Source: Blasia pusilla
Lineage: Eukaryota > Marchantiophyta > Marchantiopsida > Blasiales
DNA: 64,000 nt
Direction: 5' to 3'
Assembly: GCA_050084515.1 (NCBI GenBank)
Contig: CM114274.1
Span: 14,384,001-14,448,000, forward strand
Below are positions 34,751 through 48,140 of the stretch, piece by piece. The notes beneath the pieces are model-generated. The model saw only the letters and a list, made by a program, of their open reading frames with translations. It ran no database searches and was not told the DNA's origin. A program made the translations under genes and the position numbers. Every line of letters begins with the position of its first letter. Position 1 is the stretch's first letter.

Positions 34751-36700
34751 TGGGTATTATTTAAAGGTTGATGCATCATGAATATGTATAAAGCACTTGC
34801 TACCAAAAATCCTGAAGTGTTGGATTGATGGTACTTTAGTGGAGTATGCTTGATGAGGAGTCATGCCTTGAACTTACTTGGTATCACTTCTATTTAGAAA
34901 GTAAATGGTAGTATTAACAGCTTTAGCCCAAAAACCTTCTGTCCAACCTTTTGTTTTTATCATACATCTTGCCATCTCCACCACTCTTCAATTTCAATGC
35001 TCAAAACTCCATTTTTTGTGTAATTTCCGTGCTTAACTATTGCTTGATTCCATGCTCCCCCAGATATTTGTTGAATTATGTTCATAATAATTCTCTTCCT
35101 CGATCGGTGCGAAGCTTTTGTACCTTCTTTCTTGTCTCATTCTTATCCAACTTCTGCTTTACTTTAAAATTTTCAAAAATGCTTGCCTTATCACAAAGGA
35201 AATACACCCACATCTTCCTATTATAATCGTTAACAACTAAAAGAAAGTAGGAAGAACCACCGAATGCCATACTTTATATTTTACCATATAGGTCAGTATG
35301 TATAAGCTCTAGAGGAGCCTTTGCTCTATTGCTGGACTCTTGTGGGAATGCTTCTCCATCATACAAGCTTCACATGTATTCGACACTCCATAAATTGTTG
35401 GTTAATCAACAACCATGTCAGATTTCTGTATTTGACTAAGTAAGGGAAAGCTTAGGTGAACAAATCTCTCATGCCACAACTTACAACTATCAAGATTTGT
35501 ACCTACACTTGTTGTAAAAATCATACAATTCATAGAATTTCCACGCCGTATACCTTCATCCACTACTTTTCCATTGGCATATGCATCCTCAATGGCTACT
35601 CTAGATTTTTTGAAATAAACTTCTAAGTTGCGATTACATAATATTGCAACTGAAAGAAAATTGCGCTTCAACTCTAGTACGTACGTATAGTACATCACTT
35701 AATTTCTTTTCATCTCTTTTTTGTGAGACTAAAAAAAATTGTGCATTTCCCTTCTATATGGCACTTTGCATTATTTCCAACAGTAACAACGATGGGCTTT
35801 TGTAGAGGCTATAAGGAGCTATGACATGACATATGCCTAGATGCTCCACTTTCGAGCATCCATGCATCTTCACTCTTTGATTTAGTGGAATTTTTTACCT
35901 CCGTGCAAAACTCTTAAACCCAAGCATTTATCTTCTTTTAGTTCTACAAAATTTCCAGACTCCTTAGGTCATAAACACCCATTCTTCTCATCTTGATTCC
36001 TCTTTCTACAATCTTTGATAAGATAACCTAACTTACCACAATAATAGCATTTGAAAGCTTTCTTTGAAAATTTCTTCTTGATATTTTAACTATAATCCTA
36101 ATTTCTACCTCTCTGTACATTGATAGTAAATATTACATCACTATCCTCTCTTGCTTTGAAACACATTCCCTCTTCTACCAACATTGCACTAAATTTTTCA
36201 AAAGTAAGCAGCATGGGTCTTACTTGAGTATTCAATGAAGTGACCAAACTGTCATACCTCGGATGTAGAATCCTTACGCACCCACATACCAAATCTCCGC
36301 TAGACTTTGAAATCACTACCGATGCCACTTGATCTTGAAGATTCTTGATCCTCGTAAAAAGTTACTTCGTACTTTCTCCTCCTCAAAATTTCCTAGACGT
36401 TAGTTGTTTCTCCAGATTTTGAATTAGAGTCTTATTCCTCATTTTATACTAGTTCTTCAGAATGTTCAACATCTCAATAGCAGTTATCGCATATTGAATG
36501 GGAGTCGTGACATAATCAGTATCATTTGTGATAGTTGAATATACAACGTTAATGTTTCTGCATTTCCATGCCAACAATAAAATATGATCAATATCACCAA
36601 ATAAATATGAATATGCAGAACTCAAAGTAGCTTGTGGATTCAAAATGAGAACTTTCCTCAAATCATTTGAGATCTAGGTGGATTTGAAATTATAACCGAT
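34750..36700 (-). pseudogene. Ty1/copia gag-integrase relic
   Basis: On the minus strand the order is gag, zinc knuckle, pre-integrase and integrase. Gag text at 36098-36328 includes YDSLVTSLNTQVRP and FEKFSAMLVEEGM. The zinc knuckle near 36030 reads CYYCGKLGYLIKDC, with His replaced by Tyr. The GAG-pre-integrase segment at 35402-35698 reads ELKRNFLSVA...LWHERFVHLS. The integrase core at 35082-35270 keeps a 'DYNRKMWVYFL' block and 'LRTDRGREL', and a later block (AKAVNTTIYFLNRS) lies near 34870. RT and RNase H are missing at the low-coordinate end. Stops and frameshifts are common. Confidence 0.82.
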
Positions 36701-37850
36701 GCCATTTGATCTAGTTTGTCCGTGCGTTCACACAATAGCTTCGATGAAACATGAACATGGAGATAATGTAATGTATAAGAATGCGTTATAATTGCACTTC
36801 CTGACTATTTGACTACTCAGGAAACTAGAAAAAAAATTTACCTATTTTTCTTCGTTTCTACTAATAGAATTTTTTTGCCCACGGACCCCTTAGGGTTAGA
36901 TAATCCTAGTAATGCTAGTCCATAAACCATCTACGTCATTTTATTATGATTCCTTCAACGTCTAAGTCAGTACCATCAATCTAGGCTTCTTCCATATAAA
37001 GGGGCGAATTAGATAAATGGTGTTGAGAGAAATGGATGTTGAGAATCCAACATACATGCTAATTCCAAAATTCAATCTTGGTGGTCATTGAATACATTTG
37101 ATTGAGGAAACATTGTCCCAAGTAGGACATATCAAAATTGGGATATAAAGAAATGGGAGAAGAATGTGAGTGAAAGAGAGATGTTATGTCCACATGATTC
37201 AATTATGGCTTCTTTCGCTATTAATTTTCAATATATGCAATGGAGGATGGACTAGTAAGTATCCCAATTCATGTCGCTAAATTTGTAACGTCTAGCATAA
37301 CCTTTGGTGCTAATCTAGTATTAGAAGATTAAGTTCAAAAATATTATTCAATCTTGATTATAATTCAATTAATATAATTTTTTTTTGAATCATCACTTTA
37401 TTTTATAAAGTGTCTTAGAAATATCATAATTCTTGAAATTCAATATAATCAAATTTTATTTGTATAATCAATACCATGGTGATATGGATCACGTGTAATT
37501 TCTTGGATGATATTAAATTTAAATTGGCTTTTAAAAAAAATTTGTATGAGCTTATGGAATAAAGCATTGAGTTTTAACATAATTTTTTTGAATCCATATT
37601 AGGCCCAAAATACTCATTTTTAGGATTTGTCTCCAACTTGCATGAAATCGTAAGCACCCACAAGAAGAATTTAATGGCAACAAGTAGAATTCATAATCAA
37701 GAATATACAAAGTATCTTTTTGAAGTTATTGTGCAATGTATCATTTGATAATTTCAAGCCAAAATCTTAAATCCATCTATAATTTTATGTTCCTTTATTT
37801 GGAAATTATATGAAAATCGCATCTGCTAAACCATATATAGTAAGTCTTGC
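36700..37850. other. AT-rich unassigned stretch
   Basis: No gene or recognisable transposon is visible. The sequence is rich in T and A runs and leads directly into the telomere-like block. Confidence 0.4.
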
Positions 37851-38770
37851 ACGATGACCCTAAGTTATTCAACCTTATGCTATATCCTATTAATTCATTG
37901 GTCACAAATGCTCAGTAATATACCCAAATCATATAAAACCCTAAACGGTTAACCTAAAACTTAAGCCGTACAAACTCAATCCTAGGCCATAGGCCCTAAG
38001 TCTTACTCCCTACATCTTAAGCTCTATACCCTTAGCCATACATTCTAGACCCTAAACCTAATCCATACCCTAATCCCTTCATAAATCCTAAACCCTAAGC
38101 CATAAAGCCTAAAAAGTAAACCTTAAGTTATACATCCTTAAGCTATATTCTATTCATTCATTGGTCATAAGCCCTAATAATAAATATATCCAAATCATAT
38201 AAAACCCTAAATGCATATGGTTATCATAAACCGTAAGCCATACGCCCTAAACCAAGGTTGCATGTGAAGAAATTCTGTGCACGTGTCCGCGAACATGTCC
38301 ATATCCATGGACTTAAGTTCGTCCTATAAGAAGATTTGTCCATATGGGTCCCATCTTACCCTTATCTCTTATTCCCCCTACTTGCCTACATGTTCCATAC
38401 TTTCCCGTTTCTTCCTCCCTCCATCCCCACTCCCTCCCCTCTTATTGCCCCACTCGGCCTTGCCCTACTTTCCATCATGGAATTTAAGTGTGGGCCCCAT
38501 CTCTTGTAATCTATATCCGTGGACATATTTAGACTTGTCCATCCATGTCGGTCCTAAGGATGGACTGGTTCGATTTTGTGCAATCATGCGATAAACCCTA
38601 TACACTAGACACTAAGCCATACATCCTACACCCTAAATCCTATGTCATACACCCTTCAACTTGAGACTTAAACCCTAAATCCTAAGCTCTACACCCTAAG
38701 CGATACACTCTAGACCCTAAACCTAAGCCATTGACCCTAAACAATACAACATCATCCCTATTTGGAGTAA
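37850..38770. repeat. Degenerate interstitial telomere-like block
   Basis: The plant telomere word CCCTAAA and one-base variants (CCCTAAG, CCCTAAT, CCATAC, CCTTAA) recur many times between 37855 and 38260 and again between 38590 and 38760, always in the same orientation. A non-telomeric piece of about 320 bp with paired 'gtccatatcc/ggac' words splits the block near 38270-38590. The decay implies an old event. Confidence 0.7.
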
Positions 38771-41700
38771 AATCTTTAGTAAAAAGTGCTTAAAACTTAC
38801 GGCAAAAATTGATAATATCGACACCAATCTAGAAACACCACCAAATTATTAAATCTTACATATTTGAATATTGATATTAGAATAAAACATGGTTTCTAAA
38901 GAACTACAGTTGTCAAAATTTGTGTTCTAGGAGATTATGTGTAATTACAACAAATAGCGCCAAGAACACTAGAGATTGCTACATGGCAGATAATTTTTTT
39001 TGTATTCGAGGTGTTACTTACCAAAATCCTTATATATGTTGGAGAAAAAGGATGATGTATTTGTTTTAGAAAGATCATGTGCACAAACTTTACGCCATAC
39101 TATCTTCTGAACATTGACAAAAAGTTAGATTTAGCATTAATACCTACATGCTTGAGGTGAATGTTGAATGGATCTACAAGGAGTACAACCAATGGTGATG
39201 GTTGTTAAGTTCTAAAGGATGGCATATATTGTGTTTGATTCCCCCCTATTCTTGACGTGGTTCCCAAAAGATGATGGGTGTATCCTAGATGCATATAGGA
39301 TAGTATATTGCATGAAGTGAATATGTATTGGATGCTACCTAAAGTTAAGAAACCTTATCTCCAATTCAAGGGCCACTTGTATGGACTTGGTTATACATGT
39401 GTGACTGTATTTTTTTAATATGTACAAATCTATAAGTACGTTGGGAAGATCGAAGATATTTTCGTGTGGTTGTGAATAATCATGTAGATTGTATGTGTAG
39501 TGATATTCATATATGTGCACGACAACAATCATATCATAGTTGGCTGACATGTAGAGTTCTATGATAATGTTGATTAAAGGAGTTAGCGAGTTGTTTGGAT
39601 ATAACTTCGCCTTGAGTGGTCAGATGAGGGTTGGTATAGATCTATAGCATCGAAGGAATTTTTGTTTTCGAGAATCCTTTTTTTTTATTCTTTCAAGCTA
39701 GATGACTTCTTCATCTAGTCAACAATCATCCAGTAGTCTATATACGCGTGTTACCATTTCGGGCTATTTTTTGTGGATATTAAAAAACATTAAAATGAGG
39801 ATATGGCTTATGTTGAGTATAAAGATAACTCATTCTTTGAGGTTCTAGTAGGATTTTGATTGCTATAGTGGAAATTCGCTCATGTTGAAAGATGAATGTG
39901 GCTTGATGATAAAATATAGATCAATTCGAGAATGGATTTGGTTGCGTGATTTGTGTTTACTTTGATTTTGGTTGTATATTCTTAGTAAATATGTGCGAGG
40001 ATGTTATTTTATATATATAGGGAAGATTGACATGTTTTGCTATGTGGATGTAAACAACGATATGGATTATGTTGCAATATGTATATGCATGACAACTTTC
40101 CCTAAACTACAAGGGGATTTTTATAACCCTGCTCAATATTTATTAATCTTTCTCTTTACAAGGAGATGCCATAAGTAGAGGTTTGAAGATGGATGGAAGG
40201 GATGAAAGGGCTACTACCTCATATAAATTTCCCTTAGCATGTTTTTTTAGAGGAGTTTTTTAACAACATTATATTTGGCAAGGAAGAAGAAAATTTACAA
40301 ATATAATTTACAAGGGGATCTAGTACAAGGTTTTTCCCCTTGTCATATGTCTTGGATTTCATACAAATCTATAAAGACCATGCTACTTTTCAACGTGAGG
40401 GAAGAAGAAAGAGGGAAATAAATTTTCCACAAAGGAAAGGGATAGCAATAGAGAAAAGGAAAAATTTTAAAATACTATAATTTTGAAAATAAAAGTTCAT
40501 TATGAATGGAGGAAGGGAAGTTTGCTAAAAATTAGTGTGCAGTGGGAAAGGAAAAGATAGAAAGGGATAAATTTTAAACAATGGATAAATTTGTAGGATT
40601 TTTTAATATTTAATTTTCAAAAGATAGGCGGAGAGATAAAATTAAAATTTCCATAAGTAATGGGAAGAAAGAAATGGATAAATTTTAAACAAAAGAGGGT
40701 TTCATATATAAATTTTTTTCAAAAATTTCAATTTTGAGGTAAAAGAACGATATAGAATTAAATTTTCAACAGGGGAGGGAAGAGAAATAAGGTTGAATTT
40801 CCATTAAGGGACAAATAGAAAGAAAGGAACAAGTTTTAATAAGCTAAGATTTCAAAAGAATGTTCTTTAAAGTCTTTAATTTTCAAGAGCCAAAAGAAGG
40901 AGAAAAGGAGAATGATGGGTTCCGTCCGTAGGGCTAGAAAAGGATTCTTATGGCCAATGTATCATATGGCCAAAAAATACTAATTATTTTCATCTTGCTT
41001 TCTCATGTTGGATGATGCAACATTTGGAAGCACCTTGCATTTCGCAAGCGTGAATATTGGATGATGTAGTGAGAACCTTGAACATTTATTGCATGCATGT
41101 AAGAATCCCACAAGGTTGCAACTCAACTAGAGGTGGAGTTTCCTTTAAGAAAATAAGCTCATAGGATTTTATGAAGAGTCTGAAAAATTGGTGGGACAAA
41201 TTTTAGGGAAGGAGCGGAGCAGCTAGAATGGCTTCTGAAATTTTTGAAGACACGATTTTGGAATTTTGAATGCCCCAACACAATGCAATCATAATTTGTC
41301 ACAATATAATGTCAACAAATTATAGTTTCTATATAGTGCTCTCTGTAATTAATTTCCTAGATTAATTGTAATAACCTTCCATCCCTTGATATCTTTTCAT
41401 GGTTGGAAGATACCATGGTGGGAAACTCTTGTAGAGCATAAGATTTTTAGAATTAATATTTCATGATTAGCAAAAAATGTTGATCGATGCCCTTAGATGT
41501 CAGTGCCAGCAGGATGTATACCATCCTATTAATATGTTCACAATTTAAGCCAATTGCAACTATGATTATAGTTGAAAACCACCTCTCCCACCATGCATAG
41601 TTATTTTGTGGCCAAGAAGTGAACATATCTCCCTATCCTATGGGGCCAAGATTGAGTCATAGGTATCCATTGAGTTCTCCCTACAGTGACTTGCGCACTA

Positions 41701-43118
41701 TTGATAACACTAGCTAGATATTTGCCGAGATAGTAGTACGCAGACTTATAGGTAAGTGATAATATATGAACAGAGGATACATACGATGGTTGGTGTAAAA
41801 GATAGTCTCCATATTTGTAAATATTTTCTCTCATTCCCAATTCCTTACAATATTCTTTTTTTTAATGTATGCTAATTATGGACAACCTCATGAAAAATTT
41901 TAAAATCTATAAATGGTTGAAATTTTCTTCTTTTCAAAAAATTAAAAAAATCTAGAATCCTATTTGCAAGTGACATAATGCTTTAGTACTTAGTAAAGCA
42001 ACAAAGTAAAGTGGGAGTATATTCACAAATGGTAATTACGGCCCCTACATACACTTCCCATTTTTTTCCTTTCCATGTAGGCTATCCACTGTCTTCCACA
42101 AATGTTTATTAATTACTTTCTCTCTCCCCCTCTCAAAGGATTGCACACTATTTGATAACTAGAGAACTATTGTTTGCCATTATGAATGAAGCTGCAAGTT
42201 TGTGGCTCTTGCAATTATTATTCCACTTGCAAATGGCATGCCATTTGTAGTGAGACTTCTCACTTTATTCATTGCTCTATTTGCAGTTTGCATATGAATG
42301 GAAAGAACAAGGTGAGGGATGGAAGACATGAGATTTCACAATTCTAAATGTAAAGAGTTTAGTTAGTATATCACACTACCTAAAAAATTCAGAGTGTTGC
42401 TAATTTACTCAAGGAGTCAATTTTTGTGGTCTATGGCAAAAGTCTATCTGGACTTGGAGTGTACTAGATTTTGGCATGTTACTTATGATTACAAGAGGTA
42501 GACTGGAGCTAGGTTTAACGTAAAGATAGAGGATTTTTTATTTACGTACCTTACTTGAGAGGGATCCTCAATACGTGTTACTAATTAGAGCTAAAAGTTT
42601 TGGTGGTGAGTCTAGCTAGGCTCGTGAATGTGTTGAAGAGTTTTAGTGTTGGAGGCTTAGCAAGACCAACCTCAACTTTACAACTATACATTCACAACTG
42701 ATATCTATCATGCTAATTATATATCACAAAAATCAACATCAAACGTTTGTTGCGTTGTTAAGTTTAATGATTACTAGATTAGGAGGGTCAAGGCCAACAA
42801 GGGGATTGCCCAAGTTGGACTTATCTACAAAGACAGTAGAATATTTTAACTTTTGGGAATGACCTCTCTCTTTGCTTGACTCCAAGAAACATAACCTCGA
42901 CCATGAATTCTTGAGACGTGATGCTTGAGGAGAGATTTTGACGAGAGGAAGGTGGACAATTTTTCATTTTCTTGTGTAACCTAGGGTGATTTTTGTATTG
43001 TTGTTACTTTACTTAGAAAGGATTAGCAAACGGACATGATATGAGATCACAAGTTTTCTTTAGAGTATGTATATCTCTAAATTTTGGTTTCAACTATGTG
43101 ATCTACAAAAAAGATGAT
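38770..43118. other. Unassigned AT-rich stretch
   Basis: No gene is supported. It holds a purine-rich degenerate tandem array (40390-40890) and a weak LINE-like trace near 41030-41250 that I do not accept as a feature. The rest is low-complexity A/T-rich sequence. Confidence 0.4.
40390..40890. repeat. Purine-rich degenerate tandem array, period about 115 bp
   Basis: Roughly four units each pair a 'gggaagagaaa.a' purine block with an 'aaattttaaacaa' or 'aattttccacaa' block and a following 'tttcaattttcaaaag' block. The units are diverged but keep their order and spacing, which suggests an old minisatellite. Confidence 0.45.
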
Positions 43119-43145
43119 ACTAGTTTGTGCCCGTGCCCCGCACCG
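43119..43145 (-). mobile_element. Possible Helitron 3' terminus (minus strand)
   Basis: Read on the minus strand, the text CCGGTGCGGGGCACGG forms a short GC stem. It is followed by CACAAACTAG and a T, as in plant Helitron 3' ends that insert between A and T. No 5' TC end or Rep/helicase coding was located, so the element may be short and non-autonomous, or the match may be chance. Confidence 0.35.
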
Positions 43146-43789
43146 GTGAAAGAAGCCTTCCTTCTTATCTAGTTTAGTTAGATGAAACTAAGCTATTTGT
43201 CAAGACCAGAAAAAACCCTAAAGGACATGTGTCAAGTAGAGAGATATTTGTTACTGAGACCCTTGTTTCTAATAATATTATAGATTTTGTGTCAATAGAA
43301 AGAGTAGCCGAATGATCAAATATTCATGGGGGCGAGATCATAAACAAGAGCAATTACCATGGGCTTCTTATCAATTCTATATAGATAAGCCACCTTGGCT
43401 AGTGATGTGGGCTATGGATTAGAACTTTGATTGCTGTAGTCTATAGGTAGAGGTGGCCTCTTTTGGTAGGTGCAAAATAGATTGAGTGATAGGAAGATAT
43501 GACTAAAGCTGCAATCTCTCAAATGGACCCGATTATAGGATGGCAGAATTCAAGTGTTAGCACTTAATTGCGGACCTGATTGGTTGATTTTGTTGATCAC
43601 TTATGTCACGTATGCTTGAGAATGTCAGACTCATCTATTGTTGAGAATTAAGGCTACCTCCACAACATTCGAAGTTGCTACCCTTAACTTCAAATCTTCG
43701 AACTCAAAGTTGTTATCTTATGAAAAATTGATCAAAATTCTTAAGACCATGCTTAAGGGCCTTTTTTCAATAGTATGAAGTTTTGATTG

Positions 43790-44190
43790 CTTGCCACCTT
43801 GCAATCGTCCCTCATGGTCCACTTCACAATCCAATCTGCTAAGAGTACCATCCAAGAATGGAAACCCTATTCAACCAGTAGAAAATTGTTAAAGAAGCAT
43901 AACTTATGGAATACGATTCTCACATTCACACACCACGATGGAGAACAAAATTTTGCAACGAGAGAATGAGTGGAGGCTAGCGCTGGTCCCCTTCTCAATT
44001 ATATAGGGTATGTGTGAGCAACCATAATCCTAATCTTAACCATAGTCTTTAGTTAGACTAATCGTGACCAACTAACCCTAGTTAAGATAATCATGCTTAA
44101 CTAACTAAGATTAAGCTTACCTACTTTGTATGAGTACAAAATATAGCAGTTTGAATATCCGATGAGTTTGACTATAACTCAGTCTTCAAT
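43790..44190 (-). mobile_element. Probable 3' LTR of copia relic
   Basis: The region directly follows the polypurine tract on the minus strand. It contains a promoter-like 'ccctatataattgagaag' and a C/T-rich leader-like text. The far end is not defined because no matching 5' LTR was found near 48140. Confidence 0.45.
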
Positions 44191-44204
44191 ACTCCCCCTC
44201 AAGC
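44191..44204 (-). other. Copia polypurine tract
   Basis: The minus strand reads CTTGAGGGGGAGT, a hallmark of plant copia elements just before the 3' LTR. It lies directly downstream of the RNase H relic, as expected. Confidence 0.75.
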
Positions 44205-45593
44205 TCATATCCATATCTCTAACACTTAAATCATTTTCTAAAGATCTCAAACTTATCTCTAGACAATGCCTTTGTAAAGATATTAACAATTTTTTGATCT
44301 GTACCTATATACACAAGATCAATTTATCCTACATGCACTTTTTCTCTAATGAAATGGTACTGCACCTCAACATGCTTTGTTCGGGCATGAAATACAAGGT
44401 TATTGGAAAGCTTGATGCTACTAATATTGTTTGCACATATTACACTAAGTCCTGAGTTACTAACACCAATCTTAGCAAGTAATTAATGACGCCACAACGC
44501 CTCACATGCTACATTGGTTGCTCCTCTCTACTTAGACTCTGTTAAAGATAAAGCAATTGTTCTTTGCTTCTTTTAAGCCCAACTTATAACTGCGCTTCCC
44601 AAGGTAAATGAATAACCAGATGTGGAGTGTTTATCAGCTATGCTACCTACCCAATCAGCATTGTGAATCCATCTAATTGTAAACTCGGAAAAGGTTCAAA
44701 TTTTAGCCCGAATTGAGCAAAGAGTTTTACATACCGCTTAATCCTCCTCAAAACATCAAGGTGAGGTTTTCGAGGTGCTTGCATAAATTGGCTCACTAGG
44801 CCAACTGCATAGCTCAAGTCTTGCATGGTTACAGTCAGATAGATCAAACTTCCAACCATACGCTTGTGCATATTAGAATGTGCAAGCAACTCTGCTTTAT
44901 CCACTGTTAGCTTTATACTCTAGTCCAATGATGTAGAGTTTGGCTTACAATCCATCATACCAAATTTTGAAAGCATATGAAGTGAAAATTTGATCTGATA
45001 AACTCAAGTACTTCATATGGAAATTTTCTTGTATTTTTAGCTTCACTTGTTGTACCATATCTTCAGTATTCCCAATAATTAATAGGTCGTCAATATACAA
45101 CATAATGATAACTTTATTACTTTTTTCTCTCAAGACATATAGCAAGGACTTAGAATTACATACCCTAAAGCCCAATTCTTGTAAGATGTATGTAATCTTA
45201 CCATACCAAGCTTTTGGAACTTGTTTGAGCCCGTAGAGAGCTTTCTTTAACCTACATACCTTGGATGGAAATTCTAGATGCTCATATCCAAGTCGTTGAG
45301 TCATATATATCTCCTCATATAGATCTCCATTCAAGAAGTCATTCTTGATGTCCATGTGATGTAATCTCCACTTCTTACTTACTATAACTGCAACCACTAT
45401 TCTTGTAGTCACAATTTTTGCAACAAGGCGAAATATCTCCTCATAATCGATGCCATATTGTTGTGCATAGCCCTGGGCTATCAATGTAGTTTTTTATGTG
45501 TTCACTATACCATCTTGATTACGCTTGCCTTCGTAAATCCATTTGCAACAAATAGCTTCCTTACTAGAAGGTATATCAACCAACTCCCAAGTC

Positions 45594-46160
45594 TTTTGAT
45601 AAGATGTATCTTCATTGGCTACGTTGATGGAACTAAGGGATATAAGTGCTATATTCATGATGGCAAAAAATAAGTTGCCATCCTGAGGCTCTAGGCAACT
45701 TATTTTTTATCGCAATGTTATCTTTGATGAGCTAAAGTCATGATATGTTCCATTTTAGCCTATTCTACCTCTTAACTCGTGTGTTGAGGGGAAGAATATG
45801 ACTATAAACCAACAAACATTGCCTACAAATTCCCCAAGTACTAGTGTAGGATTAGGAGAGGTTATAGATTCTTGAGTTAAATCTGTCAGTCCATGGTAGG
45901 GAAGAGAATATATTTAGTCTGTTAATACTAGTCAGAGCTCGAGTCAAATATCAAAGACATTCATATTTAAACAAAAAATTCATAGATCAAGTAATGTCTC
46001 ACATCTTTATCATAGATTCATAAATGAAGGATTCATTGCAACATATCTGCATATATAACGACTATCCTTCAAGAATAAGAGCAGAGTTTTTTTGAAGAAT
46101 CTACAAGCAAGGTCAAATGGATTGAAGCTATGGAAGAAGAGCTTGCTTTGAGGTCTAATT
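45594..46160 (+). other. Microinversion of about 565 bp inside copia pol
   Basis: Here, and only here, the copia coding sense is on the plus strand. It opens with 'RCIFIGYVDGTKGYKCY' (integrase C-terminal region) and closes with 'KWIEAMEEELALRSN' (start of RT). On the minus strand integrase stops at '...YVPSKR' just above 46160, and RT resumes with 'WELVDIPSSKEAICCKW' just below 45594. The inverted piece is exactly the part missing between them. Confidence 0.85.
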
Positions 46161-46870
46161 TTTTATGTCTTTTAGAAGGAACATAAGCATAATAAATACA
46201 ACCAAATACTTTTAAGAAGGAAAAATCAAGATTACTTCATGTGAAGACTTCGAATGGAGTCTTATCATGAATTCATTTTGTAGGAGTTTGGTTGATTAAG
46301 AAGACTGCAATTGCTATAGCCTTTGCCCAATACACCTTAGAGGCATATTTTTCTGATTCAACATAGCATGTGCCGCCTAAAAAATATGTCGATTTATCTT
46401 CCTTTCAGCCACTCAATTTTATTGTGGAGTGTAACGACAAGTTACTTGTCATTGGATGCCATTGTAAGTAGTTATCTAATATTCTCCTCCTCCATCATAA
46501 TGCAGTTTGAGAATGTGTTTGTCAGTTTGCTTCTCTACTAGAATTTTGAATGTTTGGAACATTGAGAATACCTCTCACTTGGCTTTCATAAAGTATACCT
46601 ATATATACCTAGAGAAGTTATCAATAAATAAATAAAAGTATTGGAAACCATTAAGACTATGTTGAGATGCTGTCCACACATCATTGTGAATCAAATCTAA
46701 CATCTTGGATATTCTTCTACTTTGCTTTAGAAATGGAAATCTAGCTTGTTTTCCAAATTGGCAAGCAGGTCATATCTCTTACACAGTAGGACTCGATAAT
46801 TTAAGAAGTTCTATTACTATATTAGATGATGAAAGACTTTTTAATATTTGACGATTTATATGTCATATTC

Positions 46871-46875
<5 letters not shown>

Positions 46876-46909
<34 letters not shown>
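46876..46909. repeat. (TA)n microsatellite
   Basis: About sixteen uninterrupted TA units lie in the copia relic. It creates an Ile/Tyr run in an overlapping open frame that should not be read as protein. Confidence 0.95.
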
Positions 46910-46911
<2 letters not shown>

Positions 46912-48140
46912 AGTTGTTGGCCATTCTTGTTTGAATCTGTGACATAGAAACATCTAATTTCTTGCCAGATCTAGTTCTTTTGGCTATTATCGTCAGGTCA
47001 TCAGTTATTTCAATAAAACAACCATATGTGTTAAATTTCACTTGATAACCTTCTTCTAATGTATGAACTTTAGAGTTCAAATTTCTTGCAATAGTAGGAA
47101 TATTTCCAAAAGTAGAAAGACCATTTGATCTTATTAGAACTTTACCAATTTGTGTAATATGATGTTGAGTATCATCTTTTGTGAGCACTATTGCAAGATC
47201 TTTCACCGGCTCTATACTATTGAACCATTTAACTTATGAGGTCATATGATTTGATGCACCAGAGTTGATGTACCAATGTGCTGTAGAGTCTTTCTTTATC
47301 ATTACTCCCATAGGATGAGTCATGATCAAAAGGCGCCCAGTTTGTAAATGTTGTTGTTCTTAATAATACCTTTGGTGTTGTTGCTCCATATAGTTTTTTT
47401 GTTGTAAGGCTCTTATTCTCATATTTGCCTTCTTCTTGAAGCAAAACTTTGCATAGTGACCCTTTATCCCACAATAATTGCAAGATCTAGGAATCTTGTG
47501 TTGTTGACCTCGACCGCAACGATTTCCACCATCACTATCTTATGATTGTGTCCAGTACTAGTTTGCAATTGATGGAGTGGTGTTTTATTGAGTGCCTCTT
47601 CCTCCATATATTTGATATCACCACAAGCACGGAAGTTTCTATTCTGACTTCTGCCTCTATTTGATTCATTATCTGCAAATAGCGCATTCCCTTGTATGTT
47701 GGATAAGCTACCGTTACGTACTACGTGAACTCCTTACTACTTAACTGTGGGACTAACTCTTGAAAGGTTGGATACTTCTCTCTCATAGAGATAGAGATCT
47801 TAGAGGACTTGTAATCCTTCGGAATACCTTGAAGACTGAAAAAAATCAGATCATTATCTTCTATAGTCACTCCAATGCTATTCAATTGATCAACAATATG
47901 TCTAATACTCAAAACATATTCATTAGTGCTTTACTATCCTTTCTTCACTAAGTTCGTCTAGAAGGGCCAAAAAGCTTTAATTGACGCTTCAATTTAAGTT
48001 TGTTGAGTCACCTTCTCGTTTGGCATCATCATGTGTAACAAGCTCCCATAATTCTTGACCCATGAGAAAATTCTTCATGCGAAACTTCAAGACATTTTAA
48101 TTTTGCTTATCAAGCTTGTTGTGTGTGATTGTTGTTGAAG

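Larger units (their letters stand above)
44207..48140 (-). pseudogene. Ty1/copia gag-pol relic with internal inversion
   Basis: Minus-strand order is gag (47721-48140; KNFLMGQELWELVTHD, IEDNDLIFFSLQGIPKDY), zinc knuckle CNYCGIKGHYAKFC (47441-47482), protease with NSGAS instead of DSGAS (Asn codon 47264-47266), integrase (46170-47206), RT (44945-45484; YGIDYEE, ALYGLKQVPKAWY, YIDDLLI kept) and RNase H (44500-44904). The segment joining integrase to RT is inverted (45594-46160). The protein would copy RNA to DNA and integrate it, but the lost catalytic Asp, stops and inversion make it dead. A (TA)n tract at 46876-46909 lies within it. Confidence 0.88.

Noticed and set aside
41010-41250. Possible LINE reverse-transcriptase zinc-finger remnant
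   Set aside because: Only 'ENLEHLLHACKNP' looks right; Cys/His spacing is incomplete and no RT or poly-A tail is nearby.
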